In this document: one piece after another, positions 18,536-29,128 of the stretch
Numbering within the stretch: the first letter of the stretch is position 1
Layout: every line of letters begins with the position of its first letter
Assembly (NCBI RefSeq): GCF_900129085.1
Contig: NZ_FQUF01000017.1
Location: forward strand, 1 to 55,865
Source of the DNA: Atopostipes suicloacalis DSM 15692
GTDB lineage: Bacteria; Bacillota; Bacilli; Lactobacillales; Carnobacteriaceae_A
Length of the DNA stretch: 55,865 bases
Direction: 5' to 3'
The notes under the pieces: model-generated
Databases searched by the model: none
Told to the model about the DNA's origin: nothing
What the model saw: only the letters and a program-made list of their open reading frames with translations
Made by a program: the position numbers and the translations under genes

Positions 18536-20284
18536 ATGCGTAAGTTTTTACAGTTTATTATGACTGCTATCATTTTTTTATTTATCATGCCTATTGGTTA
18601 CGTCGTTTCGGCTCAAGAAAATAAAATAAAAGATATCCATATTGATGTTGAACTACATGAAGATGGTTCAGCAACGATTCGCGAAAATCGTGAAACTGAA
18701 ATGTATGAAGATACAGAACTTTATATTCAATTGAATAATTTACAAGATTCAGAATTGCTAGATTTTCAAGTGGAAGGTTTTACCGAAGAACCTGATTGGG
18801 ATATCGATGCTTCCTTTGAAGATAAAGCCTATCATTATGGATTGATAGATGTCGATGATGGGTATGAATTAGCTTGGGGAATTAGTGATTATGGTCTACA
18901 AGAGTATAATGTGACCTACTCCCTTTCAAATATGGTTCGTGAATTAGAAGATGGTCAAGCTCTATTTTGGAACTTTGACACCTTCCTTTCTCATCCTACA
19001 GACAAAATGACTTTAGAAGTCCATGCTCCTTTTCCTTTAGACGAAGAGATTCTTGACTTTTATGGGTTTGGCTTTGAAGGACCGATTGATATTGTTGATG
19101 GTCATTTGGAATGGACCGGTTATGGACTAACGGACTCAAATGATGTGATTGTTTTAACTCAATTCCCATCAGGAACGTTTAACACCCGTTCAACGGTCGA
19201 TATGACTTTAGCTGAACAAAAAGAGATGGCAACAGAAGGTTCTTCTTATAACGATGAAGAGCCCATGCCTACTTGGTTAATCGTTTTGCTTTCAGGAATG
19301 GGAATCATGGGTGTAGGAATAGCAGGAGGTTCTGCTGCTTACGGACTTAAAACTCGAAAAAAGCGTAAAGAAAACAATCATTTTTATTCCACAGAATGGA
19401 TCAGTAAAAATAAAGGGAAGACTTCTCAGAATCCACCAAAGCTTAATGGAGATATTGGAGACTATGCATATCTATTGAAGAGAGTTGTTCTAGATGGTGG
19501 CGGGTTCGCCAATTATTTCTTTGCGTATCTTCTCATTTGGTCCTTTGAAGATCGCCTACAAATCGAAACCGATGAGAAAGATCGTTTCTTGTTAGGTCCT
19601 AAAACAACCGGCCAAATACAAATTAGAAACTTTAAAGAAGAGATTGAAATCAATCTACTATCCTTTGATGAATACGTTGATTTATTTGAAATAGGAGAGA
19701 GCACACTAGAAGAAGTTATTTGGGGAATCTTATTAGAAATCGCGGATCAAGATGGATTTATTGAAGGTAAAGACGTTACAGATTGGTCAGAGGACAATGC
19801 AGAAAGTGTCAATGATCTTGTTCAACTTTTAGATGAAGTCTCTCTAGATTGGCTCGATCAAAATGACTATATGACCCTAAAAGAGGAAAAAGTCTATGGA
19901 ATGTCTGTAGATATTGAATCACTCACAGAAAAAGGTGAGAATACTGTTAACGAGATTATTCAATTTGATAACTTTATTAAAAAGATTGATGAATTATCTT
20001 TAACAGATTTTGAAAATTGGCAAGAACTTATTGTCTGGGCGGCTTTATTTGGTAAAGCGGAAGAAGTTGTTAAATATTTAGAAGAATTCGAGCCTAGCAC
20101 TTGGGCTTATTTAGAAAAAACCTATCCTTATGTATATGGCCGTTACTATGGTTGGCATTATATGTACATCAGTAATACAACTGGGATGCAATCCGCAGGT
20201 TACTCCAGTACCGGTGGCGGAGGCTTCTCCTCAGGTGGGGGAGGAGCAGGCGCTGGCGGTGGAGGCGGTGGCGGATCCCGCTAA
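18536..20284 (+). CDS. DUF2207 membrane protein with glycine-rich tail
   Basis: A 582-residue surface or membrane protein. It has a signal peptide (about 1-27), an extracytoplasmic DUF2207 domain (about 30-230), a membrane helix near 245-268, a basic RKKRK stop-transfer segment, a cytoplasmic part, and a C-terminal tail almost entirely of Gly and Ser. This matches the YciQ-like DUF2207 family, whose function is unknown. It sits between tsaD and the ABC-F gene, a position not occupied by such a gene in Bacillus, so it looks like a lineage-specific insertion into that cluster. Confidence 0.85.
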   Translation: MRKFLQFIMTAIIFLFIMPIGYVVSAQENKIKDIHIDVELHEDGSATIRENRETEMYEDTELYIQLNNLQDSELLDFQVEGFTEEPDWDIDASFEDKAYHYGLIDVDDGYELAWGISDYGLQEYNVTYSLSNMVRELEDGQALFWNFDTFLSHPTDKMTLEVHAPFPLDEEILDFYGFGFEGPIDIVDGHLEWTGYGLTDSNDVIVLTQFPSGTFNTRSTVDMTLAEQKEMATEGSSYNDEEPMPTWLIVLLSGMGIMGVGIAGGSAAYGLKTRKKRKENNHFYSTEWISKNKGKTSQNPPKLNGDIGDYAYLLKRVVLDGGGFANYFFAYLLIWSFEDRLQIETDEKDRFLLGPKTTGQIQIRNFKEEIEINLLSFDEYVDLFEIGESTLEEVIWGILLEIADQDGFIEGKDVTDWSEDNAESVNDLVQLLDEVSLDWLDQNDYMTLKEEKVYGMSVDIESLTEKGENTVNEIIQFDNFIKKIDELSLTDFENWQELIVWAALFGKAEEVVKYLEEFEPSTWAYLEKTYPYVYGRYYGWHYMYISNTTGMQSAGYSSTGGGGFSSGGGGAGAGGGGGGGSR

Positions 20285-20307
20285 TTAAGCAAAGCATAAA
20301 TGAATAT

Positions 20308-20353
20308 AAAGAGGGCTAGTGAATGGAAAGTTTTCCTTCACTAGCCCTTTTAT
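20308..20353. terminator. Bidirectional terminator between DUF2207 and ABC-F genes
   Basis: AGGGCTAGTGAA at 312-323 (20312-20323) pairs with TTCACTAGCCCT at 20337-20348, with A-rich and T-rich flanks between convergent genes. Confidence 0.9.
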
Positions 20354-20357
20354 CTTT

Positions 20358-22352
20358 TTATTCTGTATATTCGTCAAGTTCTAGATGAAGAATTTCCCAT
20401 TTCTCATACAAATCTTCAAGGTCTTTACTTTTTTCGTCAAATGACTTTGATAATTCATTTAATGAATGATGGGCTTCTGCAGAAAGGCCACTTTTTAAAA
20501 CCTCTTCGCTATTAGAAAGTTGATTCATTTCATTTGTAAAATTTTCTAAGTCTTCTTCGATCGCTGCTATTTTTTCTTCTATAGAAGAAATTTCGCGTTT
20601 AAGACGACGAGTTTGACGTTTTTGTTCTTTACGATCCACCCAATCCTGTTCGTTTTCTTTAGAGGAATGTTCTAAAGAATCAGTATGGGAATTTTTTTCA
20701 TTTAAAACAGCTTGTTCTTTTGCTTGTTGCTGTTCGTAAAGTTCTTCTTTTTTATGAAGGTAGTAGTCATAATCACCCAAATAAAGAGTCGTACCATTAG
20801 GACCTATTTCTAAAACTTTAGTCGCTAAACGGTTGATAAAATAGCGGTCATGAGAAACAAAAAGCAATGTCCCTTGGTAATTGATTAAAGCATTTTCTAA
20901 AACTTCTTTTGAATCGATATCCAAATGGTTCGTCGGTTCATCCAAGACTAAGAAATTATCATGATTTAATGCTAGTTTTGCTAAAGAAACACGGGCTCGT
21001 TCACCACCACTTAACGTAGAAACAGTTTTTTCAACATCTTCTCCTCTAAATAAAAAACTTCCTAGAAACGTTCGAACGGTTTCTTCAGTCATTAGCGGAT
21101 GTTCATCCCAAACTTCTTTTAAGACTGTGTTTGAGGGATTTAGATTTTCTTGTTCTTGTTCATAATATCCAATATCTACTTTTGTTCCATATTCAAACTC
21201 TCCGCCAACCGGGTCAATCTGTTTAACTAGCGTTCGAAGCAGGGTTGATTTTCCAATTCCGTTCGGTCCAATCAATGCAATAACGTCACCTTTACGAATA
21301 TCCAAATCAATCTCTCGACTCAATACATCATTTTGACTATAGCCGATTGTTAGATCTTTTGTTTGAAGCACAATATTTCCTGATTGCCGCTCTGGGCTAA
21401 AGGAAAAGAAGGCCGAGCGTTCATCTCCCAACGGTTTTTCAATACGATCCATTTTTTCTAATTGCTTTCGTCGAGATTGCGCTCGCCGAGTGGTTGAAGC
21501 TCGGACAAGGTTTCGCGCAATAAAGTCTTCCATTTCCGCGATTTCTTTTTGTTGTTTTTCATAATCTTTGGTCTGCTTTTCAATATGAGCTGCTTTTTGT
21601 TTAAGGTATCTTGAATAATTTCCCTTAAAATAATATATCTGTCCATAGCTTAATTCATAAGTTTCGATAGTCAATTTATCCAAAAAATAGCGGTCATGGG
21701 AAACAATGACTAAAGCTCCTGTGTAATTAGTGAGATAATTTTCCAGCCAAGAGAGAGTTTCGATATCCAAATGGTTGGTCGGCTCATCAAGGATCAGCAA
21801 GTCTTTTTTCTGTAAAAGTAATTTGGCTAAAGATAAACGTGTTTTCTGTCCTCCAGAAAGGTAGGCGATAGGTTTATCATAATCTTCTTCGTAAAATTTA
21901 AACCCGTGGAGAACCATTTTTATTTCGCTGCGATATCCGTAACCATTTTGCTGTTCGAAAGTTTCTTGTAGACGGGTATATTCTTTTAGTAACTCTTGAA
22001 AAGAAGCTTCGTCAGAAGAATCTTCAGTCGCCATTTTTTGTTCAACAGCTCGTAATCGTTTTTCAATTTCAAGGACTGGAGCGAAGATATGTTTCATTTC
22101 TTCCCAGATCGTTCGATTAGATTCTAACCCTCCATGTTGATCTAAAAAGCCAATAGTTAAATCTTTTTTACGCATGACGCGTCCTTCATCAGGAGCTTCT
22201 ATATTTGCTAAGATTTTTAAAAGTGTTGATTTTCCAGCTCCGTTTCGGCCAACTAAGCCAATACGGGCATTTTCTTTAATTTCAAAAGTTATACCATTGA
22301 ATAATTCTTCACCACCAAATCGACGGGTAACATTTTGTGTTTGTAAAAGCAT
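20358..22352 (-). CDS. ABC-F family ATPase, YdiF type
   Basis: A soluble tandem-ABC protein without membrane domains; ABC-F proteins act on the ribosome. Both halves are complete. Walker A motifs are GRNGAGKST and GPNGIGKST, signatures are LSGGQKTRLSL and LSGGERARVSL, and each has LDEPTNHLDI. A charged linker joins the halves and a coiled coil fills the last 130 residues or so, as in YdiF and Uup. The start is ATG at 22352 (664 residues), after a GAGGAAA site. A frame extends 29 codons upstream but has no family similarity. In Bacillus ydiF also lies between tsaD and rex. Confidence 0.92.
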   Translation of the reverse strand: MLLQTQNVTRRFGGEELFNGITFEIKENARIGLVGRNGAGKSTLLKILANIEAPDEGRVMRKKDLTIGFLDQHGGLESNRTIWEEMKHIFAPVLEIEKRLRAVEQKMATEDSSDEASFQELLKEYTRLQETFEQQNGYGYRSEIKMVLHGFKFYEEDYDKPIAYLSGGQKTRLSLAKLLLQKKDLLILDEPTNHLDIETLSWLENYLTNYTGALVIVSHDRYFLDKLTIETYELSYGQIYYFKGNYSRYLKQKAAHIEKQTKDYEKQQKEIAEMEDFIARNLVRASTTRRAQSRRKQLEKMDRIEKPLGDERSAFFSFSPERQSGNIVLQTKDLTIGYSQNDVLSREIDLDIRKGDVIALIGPNGIGKSTLLRTLVKQIDPVGGEFEYGTKVDIGYYEQEQENLNPSNTVLKEVWDEHPLMTEETVRTFLGSFLFRGEDVEKTVSTLSGGERARVSLAKLALNHDNFLVLDEPTNHLDIDSKEVLENALINYQGTLLFVSHDRYFINRLATKVLEIGPNGTTLYLGDYDYYLHKKEELYEQQQAKEQAVLNEKNSHTDSLEHSSKENEQDWVDRKEQKRQTRRLKREISSIEEKIAAIEEDLENFTNEMNQLSNSEEVLKSGLSAEAHHSLNELSKSFDEKSKDLEDLYEKWEILHLELDEYTE

Positions 22353-22541
22353 AATTAAAATTTCCTCATTTCTAGAATACTTCTTTATTTTATCACAATC
22401 TCGAAAGATTACCAATTGTGATCGTGAGGGATATCGCAAGGAAAAGAGTGCGAATGTAAACGCTTTGGGGCAATTTTTCTTTACTTATGTGAAATTGTGA
22501 AAAAAATGCCTGGATGTCTTTCTTTGTAGAATTTGTCTTGG

Positions 22542-22589
22542 TATAATGACTAATAGATAGAAACTATAATCTATGTTTGTGAATTCACT
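22542..22589 (+). promoter_or_regulatory. Likely rex promoter and candidate operator
   Basis: TGGTATAAT at 22539-22547 is an extended -10 element without a good -35. About 33 bp downstream GTGAATTCAC (22580-22589) is a perfect 10-bp palindrome within TTTGTGAATTCACTATA. This resembles Rex half-sites (TTGTGA/TCACAA) but is too tightly spaced for a classical Rex box. The 300-bp gap 22353-22653 also holds TGTAAACGCTTTGG near 22454, a poor match to a CcpA cre site. Confidence 0.4.
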
Positions 22590-22653
22590 ATATTTCATTT
22601 TATCGAAGTGATTTGAACATTAGAAGATATCAGAATAGGAACGGAGAATTATA

Positions 22654-23307
22654 ATGAATGATAAAAAAATTCCTAAGGCAACTGCTAAAAGATTGCCACT
22701 ATATTATCGATATTTAAAATATCTATTTAGTTCAGGGAAAAAGAAAGTTTCTTCTGCAGACTTAAGCGAAGCTGTAAAAATTGATAGTGCTACTATTCGC
22801 CGTGATTTTTCTTACTTCGGTGCTTTAGGAAAACGTGGATATGGCTATGATGTGGAAGATTTAATGAACTTTTTCAGTAAACAATTAAATCAAGAACAAC
22901 TCACTCATGTTGCCATCATTGGAGTAGGTCATTTAGGACGAGCCTTATTAAATTACAATTTCCAAGGTCAAAATAGTATTCGAATTAGTGCAGGCTTTGA
23001 TATTGATGAAGAGATTGTCAATACTATTTATGAAGGGGTTCCGATTTATCATCGAGATGAATTAAAAGAACAGGTAGAAGCCCAACAATTTGAGGTTGCT
23101 ATTATTGCAGTTCCTGGACCGGGAGCACAAGAAATTGCAGACGACTTAGCGGAGGCAGGGGTAAAAGGAATCATGAACTTTACACCTTTGCGCTTAACCG
23201 TACCCGATACAGTTCGTATTTTAAATGTGGATTTAAGTAATGAATTACAATCGCTTATTTATTTTGTCCAATATAGCGATTCAATTATGGATGAAGACAT
23301 GGAATAA
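22654..23307 (+). CDS. rex: Redox-sensing transcriptional repressor Rex
   Basis: Dimeric repressor that senses the NADH/NAD+ ratio and controls fermentation and respiration genes. The 217 residues hold an N-terminal winged helix (about 1-80, including SADLSEAVKIDSATIRRDFS) and a Rossmann domain with GVGHLGRALLNY. The helix-swapped C terminus carries the family segment YFVQYSD. It is monocistronic here, with a terminator after it. Its place near ydiK and groESL matches the Bacillus order. Confidence 0.97.
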   Translation: MNDKKIPKATAKRLPLYYRYLKYLFSSGKKKVSSADLSEAVKIDSATIRRDFSYFGALGKRGYGYDVEDLMNFFSKQLNQEQLTHVAIIGVGHLGRALLNYNFQGQNSIRISAGFDIDEEIVNTIYEGVPIYHRDELKEQVEAQQFEVAIIAVPGPGAQEIADDLAEAGVKGIMNFTPLRLTVPDTVRILNVDLSNELQSLIYFVQYSDSIMDEDME

Positions 23308-23317
23308 CTCATTAAAT

Positions 23318-23354
23318 AAAAAATTTCTTCTTAAAATAAGAAGGAATTTTTTTA
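23318..23354 (+). terminator. Terminator of rex
   Basis: AAATTTCTTCTTA pairs with TAAGAAGGAATTT (one G-U pair) across a short loop and ends in seven T residues. Confidence 0.85.
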
Positions 23355-23482
23355 TTGGAAAAATTTAAAGTGAGGAGTGAGGATGAAAAAACATCGACTC
23401 CTTAGGATAAAGACAATTTTTTAAGTTTAAAAAGAACAAGATAATGATAAAACCCCCATCCAAATTGGAAAGGAGTTTTAGT

Positions 23483-23701
23483 TTAATCTTTTTTATCTTG
23501 ATCATTACTATTTTTAGAAAGATGATAATAAATTTGGGCTAAACGTACACCTTGCACGAAATCTCGGGTTGCGAAAAATGCGAGTAAAACGGACAAAAAA
23601 CCCCAACCATCAATGCCATTAATTTGGACTAAGAAAAAGAAATTAACGGCAAAAAATAAAAAACGGATAATAATAGGTCCTAACAAATTTTTTTGATTCA
23701 A
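23483..23701 (-). CDS. ydiK: YdiK-like small membrane protein (DUF4305)
   Basis: A 72-residue protein with two hydrophobic helices and a short charged C-terminal tail. Size, topology, the RDFVQGVRL segment and its place between rex and groES match Bacillus YdiK. The function is unknown. It is on the minus strand, opposite to its flanking genes. A weak hairpin near 23446-23482 (AAAACTCC with GGGGTTTT on the minus strand) may end it. Confidence 0.75.
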   Translation of the reverse strand: MNQKNLLGPIIIRFLFFAVNFFFLVQINGIDGWGFLSVLLAFFATRDFVQGVRLAQIYYHLSKNSNDQDKKD

Positions 23702-23855
23702 AAAGTAAACTCCTAACTTTATTACTCTGTAATATTCTTACTTATAATAACACAATACGTTTAGATGTTTAAATACTAAAGCCGAATAGAAGAAATAAAT
23801 AAAGAAAATCAAAATATTTTCACATTTTATTCTGATGAATTTCAAGAGATCCCTC

Positions 23856-23884
23856 TTGCATAATTCATATTTTTTTCCTATACT
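23856..23884 (+). promoter_or_regulatory. groESL promoter
   Basis: TTGCAT at 23856-23861 and TATACT at 23879-23884 are separated by 17 bp. This is a sigma-A promoter directly upstream of the CIRCE operator. Confidence 0.85.
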
Positions 23885-23895
23885 AATAGATGTGA

Positions 23896-23922
23896 TTAGC
23901 ACTTGAAGGTGTCGAGTGCTAA
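23896..23922 (+). promoter_or_regulatory. CIRCE operator (HrcA binding site)
   Basis: TTAGCACTT, a 9-bp spacer and GAGTGCTAA match the CIRCE consensus with one mismatch in the left arm. It covers the expected transcription start of groESL, so repression by HrcA is expected, with release on heat shock. hrcA itself is not in the window. Confidence 0.95.
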
Positions 23923-23959
23923 TTTTTAAATGAAAGATTATATTTTGGAGGGAAAAGAA

Positions 23960-24244
23960 ATGTTAAAACCATTAGGAAATCGTGTATTACTTGAGCTTGT
24001 TGAAGAAGAAACAACAACTCCAAGTGGCATTGTATTACCAGATTCAGCAAAAGAAAAACCTCAATTTGCAATAGTTGTTGCAGTGGGTGCAGGGAAATTA
24101 TTAGATAGTGGCGAGCGTTCTACTATAGAAGTCAATGTAGGGGACAAAGTTCTTTTTGAAAAATACTCTGGCAGCGAAGTTAAATACGAAGGTACAGAGT
24201 ATTTAGTTGTTAAAGACACAGACATTATTGCAGTTGCTGAATAA
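23960..24244 (+). CDS. groES: Co-chaperonin GroES
   Basis: Heptameric lid of the GroEL chamber. ATG at 23960 (94 residues) is used because GGAGGG lies 7 nt upstream and the protein then begins [16 protein letters not shown], as usual. The frame extends 10 codons further upstream, but that part has no family support and abuts CIRCE. The mobile-loop region [16 protein letters not shown] is intact. It is followed by groEL after 59 bp. Confidence 0.97.
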   Translation: MLKPLGNRVLLELVEEETTTPSGIVLPDSAKEKPQFAIVVAVGAGKLLDSGERSTIEVNVGDKVLFEKYSGSEVKYEGTEYLVVKDTDIIAVAE

Positions 24245-24297
24245 TCTATCCAAATAATAACATAAATAGAAAAAATACAATAAGAAAGAGGAGTTAA

Positions 24298-25932
<1,635 letters not shown>

Positions 25933-25963
25933 TTTCCCCTTCAAAACAAAAGATTAAATAATG

Positions 25964-25992
25964 AAAGGACTTGCGAGAGCAAGTCCTTTTTT
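25964..25992 (+). terminator. Terminator of groESL
   Basis: AAAGGACTTGC pairs with GCAAGTCCTTT around a GAGA loop and is followed by T residues. Confidence 0.93.
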
Positions 25993-26024
25993 CGTGAAAA
26001 ATAATAGAGATTTAGGAAGCTTCC

Positions 26025-26200
26025 TTTAAATCAGAAATACGAGACATTTTCTCAATAAATGTCCAGTAAATCAGAAATACGAGACATTTTCTCAATAAAT
26101 GTCCAGTAAATCAGAAATACGAGACATTTTCTCGAAAAATGTCCAGTAAATAAAAAATACGAGACATTTTTTAAGAAAATGTCCAGTAAATAGTTTTTTC
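26025..26200. repeat. Four tandem 40-bp hairpin repeats
   Basis: Units start at 26041, 26081, 26121 and 26161, preceded by a partial unit from 26025. The period is exactly 40 bp. Each unit has GACATTT, a 7-nt loop and AAATGTC. The last unit differs in both arms and the loop yet still pairs (GACATTTT with AAAATGTC). The sequence is unrelated to the arrays at 1 and 9378, but the design and period are the same. From 26201 to 26283 nothing was recognised. Confidence 0.9.
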
Positions 26201-26283
26201 TCGCTAAATAACGTAATTTTATATAAAAAATGGACCATCTTTTATAACAGGGCTTTCTCCGTACACAATCTACCAGATTTGAA

Positions 26284-26517
26284 TCAAAAGCTTTGCTTCA
26301 TCGCGTTTAATTCTTCTCTTAGATATTGATACATTGTTTCTTCAAATTTTTCGTCCGTGAGAGTAGGGGATAGGTGCGTGTGGTTTTCGCCTTTGTCTAT
26401 TAAATCTTCCGCAGCCTTTAAATCCTGGTCATAGTGTGAGGCCTTTGCTGCATAAATTAAGAGATATTGACTTTGTTTTATTTTTTGAATTTTTTGCTTT
26501 CATTTTTGTCCTTTCAT
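26284..26517 (-). pseudogene. Small gene of unknown function broken by an early TGA
   Basis: AAAGGAGG stands just before ATG at 26517, and the frame runs 78 codons to TGA at 26284, but codon 6 (26502-26500) is TGA. After that stop the translation looks like a real acidic, helical protein, containing QSQYLLIYAAKASHYDQDL and EETMYQYLREELNAMKQSF. Good ribosome-binding site, start and codon choice suggest a small gene hit by one nonsense change. Alternatives are a sequencing error or a start further in. The family was not recognised. It lies just downstream of alr on the same strand. Confidence 0.6.
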
Positions 26518-26581
26518 CCTCCTTTAATGAAAAATGAAACCCAAATTTCAACTTGGGCTTCATTTTATTTTTAATTTTGAA

Positions 26582-27712
26582 TTATTGATAAATTCTTTCT
26601 ACGCGATTTCCAATACGACACAATAAATCGTATTGCGAAGCCTTTGCTTTTTTTGCGACCTCTGTCATTAATAAATGACCATCTTTAGGATCACCAAAGT
26701 AAGTGACGGTGTCACCGACAGCTAAGTCATCAACTTCTGAACAATCTAACATTAACTGGTCCATACAAACTTCACCTATAATAGGTAAGGAATGGTCTTT
26801 ATAGGTAAAAGAACCTTCATTAGATAGAGATTTAGCGACGCCATCCGCATATCCAATGGCTACCGTAGCGATACGCATAGGTTTTTCTGAGAAGAAAGTA
26901 CGGCTGTAGCCGACACTTTGTCCCGCTGGAAAGTTTTTTACATGAGTGACGATACCCTGAACGGTTTCAATCGGTTCTAAAGTGGCTTTGCCTTCAGCAC
27001 TCAAAGTAGGATCTAATCCATATAAACCCAAGCCAACTCGCACCATATCTAAATGATACTCTGGGAAATTTAAGGTAGCTGCGGTGTTACAACTATGACG
27101 AAGATCAAAGGAAATTTGTTGCTCAGAAAAAGCGTCCAAAATGGCTTTAAAACGAGCAAACTGTTCTTGTGTAAAATTATTAGGCTGAATATTTGGCGCA
27201 TCCGCAAAATGCGTATAAATTCCTTCAATCCATACATATTCTGAAGTTAAGGACTGATAAACATTCAAAGCTTCTTCAAAAGTAGTGATTCCCAAACGAG
27301 CCATTCCTGAATCGATTTTTAGATGGACACGGGCCTGATGCTCCAGTTTTTCAGCAACACGAACAATCTCTTCGGCAACCTCTTTCGAAAATACGGTTAG
27401 GGTCACATCTTGTTGAATGGCTAATTCAATCTCGCTGGGACGCGTTGGGCTAAAAACTAAAATTGGGGTTTGAATTCCTGCATCACGGAGTTCCAATGCT
27501 TCACTAAGTTGCGCAACGCCAAAAAAGTTGGCTGCACCTACTTCTTCCATTTTACGGGCGAGAGGGACGGCACCGTGACCGTAAGCATTTGCTTTAATGA
27601 CAGCCATAAATTTTGTGTGTTCAGATAACAAAGACTTAAAGGTTTTGATATTATTTAATAATTTATTGGTTTGAATCGTAGCTTTAGATAAAGATACATC
27701 AGTAAAATTCAT
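26582..27712 (-). CDS. alr: Alanine racemase
   Basis: PLP enzyme making D-alanine for peptidoglycan and teichoic acids. The 376 residues include the PLP lysine Lys40 in VIKANAYGHG, the GVAQLSEALELR segment, and QSVGYSRTFF, which supplies the second catalytic base Tyr. AAAGGCG precedes the ATG. It is downstream of a small membrane-protein gene by 18 bp and probably co-transcribed with it. The usual acpS neighbour is absent. Confidence 0.96.
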   Translation of the reverse strand: MNFTDVSLSKATIQTNKLLNNIKTFKSLLSEHTKFMAVIKANAYGHGAVPLARKMEEVGAANFFGVAQLSEALELRDAGIQTPILVFSPTRPSEIELAIQQDVTLTVFSKEVAEEIVRVAEKLEHQARVHLKIDSGMARLGITTFEEALNVYQSLTSEYVWIEGIYTHFADAPNIQPNNFTQEQFARFKAILDAFSEQQISFDLRHSCNTAATLNFPEYHLDMVRVGLGLYGLDPTLSAEGKATLEPIETVQGIVTHVKNFPAGQSVGYSRTFFSEKPMRIATVAIGYADGVAKSLSNEGSFTYKDHSLPIIGEVCMDQLMLDCSEVDDLAVGDTVTYFGDPKDGHLLMTEVAKKAKASQYDLLCRIGNRVERIYQ

Positions 27713-27730
27713 TTATAAAACGCCTTTCAC

Positions 27731-28066
27731 TTAAATAAAGTAATTCCAAAATAAAGATTGTTGCTTTTGTTGTTCTAAAATATCCATGGTTAATACAATG
27801 GTTGAGGTAATTGCGCCACCCACTAAAAAGCCCATTAAAATTCTTAAAATCACATACCAAGTATATTCATCAAAATTGGTGACTCTCTTTTTCTCTGGAT
27901 TTTTATTAACCGAGTTTGTGCCAAAGAAATAAAATAGACCGGCGCCTATTCCTAAGATAGGTAAATATCCTTGGACGAGTGCAGGATAAAAATATCCAGC
28001 GATCGCTCCAATAACACCACCGGCAACGCTTAATAATTGGTTTCTTCTTTTGATATCCATTTTCAT
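27731..28066 (-). CDS. Small hypothetical membrane protein upstream of alr
   Basis: Not recognised. A protein of about 111 residues with three or four hydrophobic helices, including a glycine-rich first pair (GGVIGAIAGYFYPALVQGY) and a second pair around VILRILMGFLVGGAI. ATG at 28066 is preferred because GGGAG lies about 12 nt upstream. The frame continues 21 codons further upstream without support. It is tightly linked to alr, 18 bp away, so it may serve the cell envelope. Confidence 0.6.
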   Translation of the reverse strand: MKMDIKRRNQLLSVAGGVIGAIAGYFYPALVQGYLPILGIGAGLFYFFGTNSVNKNPEKKRVTNFDEYTWYVILRILMGFLVGGAITSTIVLTMDILEQQKQQSLFWNYFI

Positions 28067-28288
28067 ATCTACTTTATACTCCCTTAATCGATTCAATCGT
28101 TTTCTTATGAAAATTATACCATAGAGCATGATAAATTAAATGTATTCGCAAAAATTATTCAATGAATTCAAAAGAATGTTCCTTTGATTTCTATACTTTA
28201 CGCGATAAAACCGTTAGAATAACAGATGATAAACTTTATAATAAATTCAGAGTTATAATGAAGGTAGAAATGAAGCAGGAGGAAACAC

Positions 28289-29032
28289 ATGCAACCACAT
28301 ATCTATGAAAAACAACTGAAAATTCCCCATTATTTAGGTGATCGTTATCGAAGAATCACGTTACCGCATTTAATGAATGTGCTGATTGAAGTTTCAGGGG
28401 AACAGACGGAAGAGATTGGCGCACTTTCAGTTAGAGAACATGGGCTGAGTTGGGTAATTATTCAATATGATCTAGAGATTCATCGGATACCCAAAACGGA
28501 TGAAATGATTAAAGTAAAAACCTTTGCTCGAGAGTATAACCGAATTTTTTCTTATCGTGAATTTGAGGTTTATGATGAAAATGATCAACTTATTGTTTAT
28601 GTCATGACGGTATTTGCTTTAATAAATACGAATCGAAAATTATCGAAAATCTCACCTGAAATTGTTGAAGGCTATGGGTCTACAGAAAATCGTCGAATTA
28701 AGCGGATGCCTAAACCAGAAGTTCCAAAAAATATAGAAACCGCCCAACACCGAAAAATTCAAGTAGGCTATTTTGATATTGATACAAATTTCCATGCGAA
28801 TAATTCAACGTACTTTATATGGATGTTAGAGGCTTTGAGTGATGACTTTTTAGCCACTCATGAACCGATACACGGTAATATTGTTTTTGAAAAAGAAGTA
28901 CATATTGGTGAGGAAGTAGACTCCTATACAGAACTAGCTACCAATGAAGAAGGACAGCTAATTTCTCGTCACCAAATCCAAGTCAATGACACCGTAAAGT
29001 GTACGGGTACTTTTACATGGAAAGAAAGCTAA
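28289..29032 (+). CDS. Acyl-ACP thioesterase
   Basis: Hydrolyses acyl-ACP to release fatty acids. The 247 residues form two hot-dog domains like plant FatA/FatB and bacterial homologues. The second domain has DIDTNFHANN, which matches the catalytic D-x-N-x-H-x-N-N motif. GCAGGAGG stands 7 nt before the ATG. It is a single-gene unit, divergent from the alr pair and followed by a terminator. Confidence 0.93.
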   Translation: MQPHIYEKQLKIPHYLGDRYRRITLPHLMNVLIEVSGEQTEEIGALSVREHGLSWVIIQYDLEIHRIPKTDEMIKVKTFAREYNRIFSYREFEVYDENDQLIVYVMTVFALINTNRKLSKISPEIVEGYGSTENRRIKRMPKPEVPKNIETAQHRKIQVGYFDIDTNFHANNSTYFIWMLEALSDDFLATHEPIHGNIVFEKEVHIGEEVDSYTELATNEEGQLISRHQIQVNDTVKCTGTFTWKES

Positions 29033-29071
29033 ACAGTTGACCAACTTACAAGATGAAAATTTACAGCATAT

Positions 29072-29109
29072 AAAAAAGTCTTTAGGATTTCCTCCTAAAG
29101 GCTTTTTTT
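29072..29109. terminator. Terminator between thioesterase and MBL hydrolase genes
   Basis: GTCTTTAGGA pairs with TCCTAAAGGC (one G-U/wobble position), flanked by A6 and T7 runs, between convergent genes. Confidence 0.9.
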
Positions 29110-29128
29110 GCTTGCGACGAAAACAAAT

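Noticed and set aside
22353-22439. N-terminal extension of the ABC-F protein
   Set aside because: The 29 extra residues have no family match, and a good ribosome-binding site and ATG occur at 22352.
22441-22500. Rex or CcpA operator upstream of rex
   Set aside because: TGTGAAATTGTGA is a direct rather than inverted repeat, and TGTAAACGCTTTGG misses the last conserved cre bases; neither is strong enough to call.
26041-26200. CRISPR array
   Set aside because: The whole 40-bp unit is repeated, including the would-be spacer; it is a plain tandem repeat.
26500-26502. Selenocysteine codon in the small gene
   Set aside because: No selenocysteine insertion hairpin follows and nothing in the window suggests selenoprotein synthesis; a nonsense mutation is simpler.
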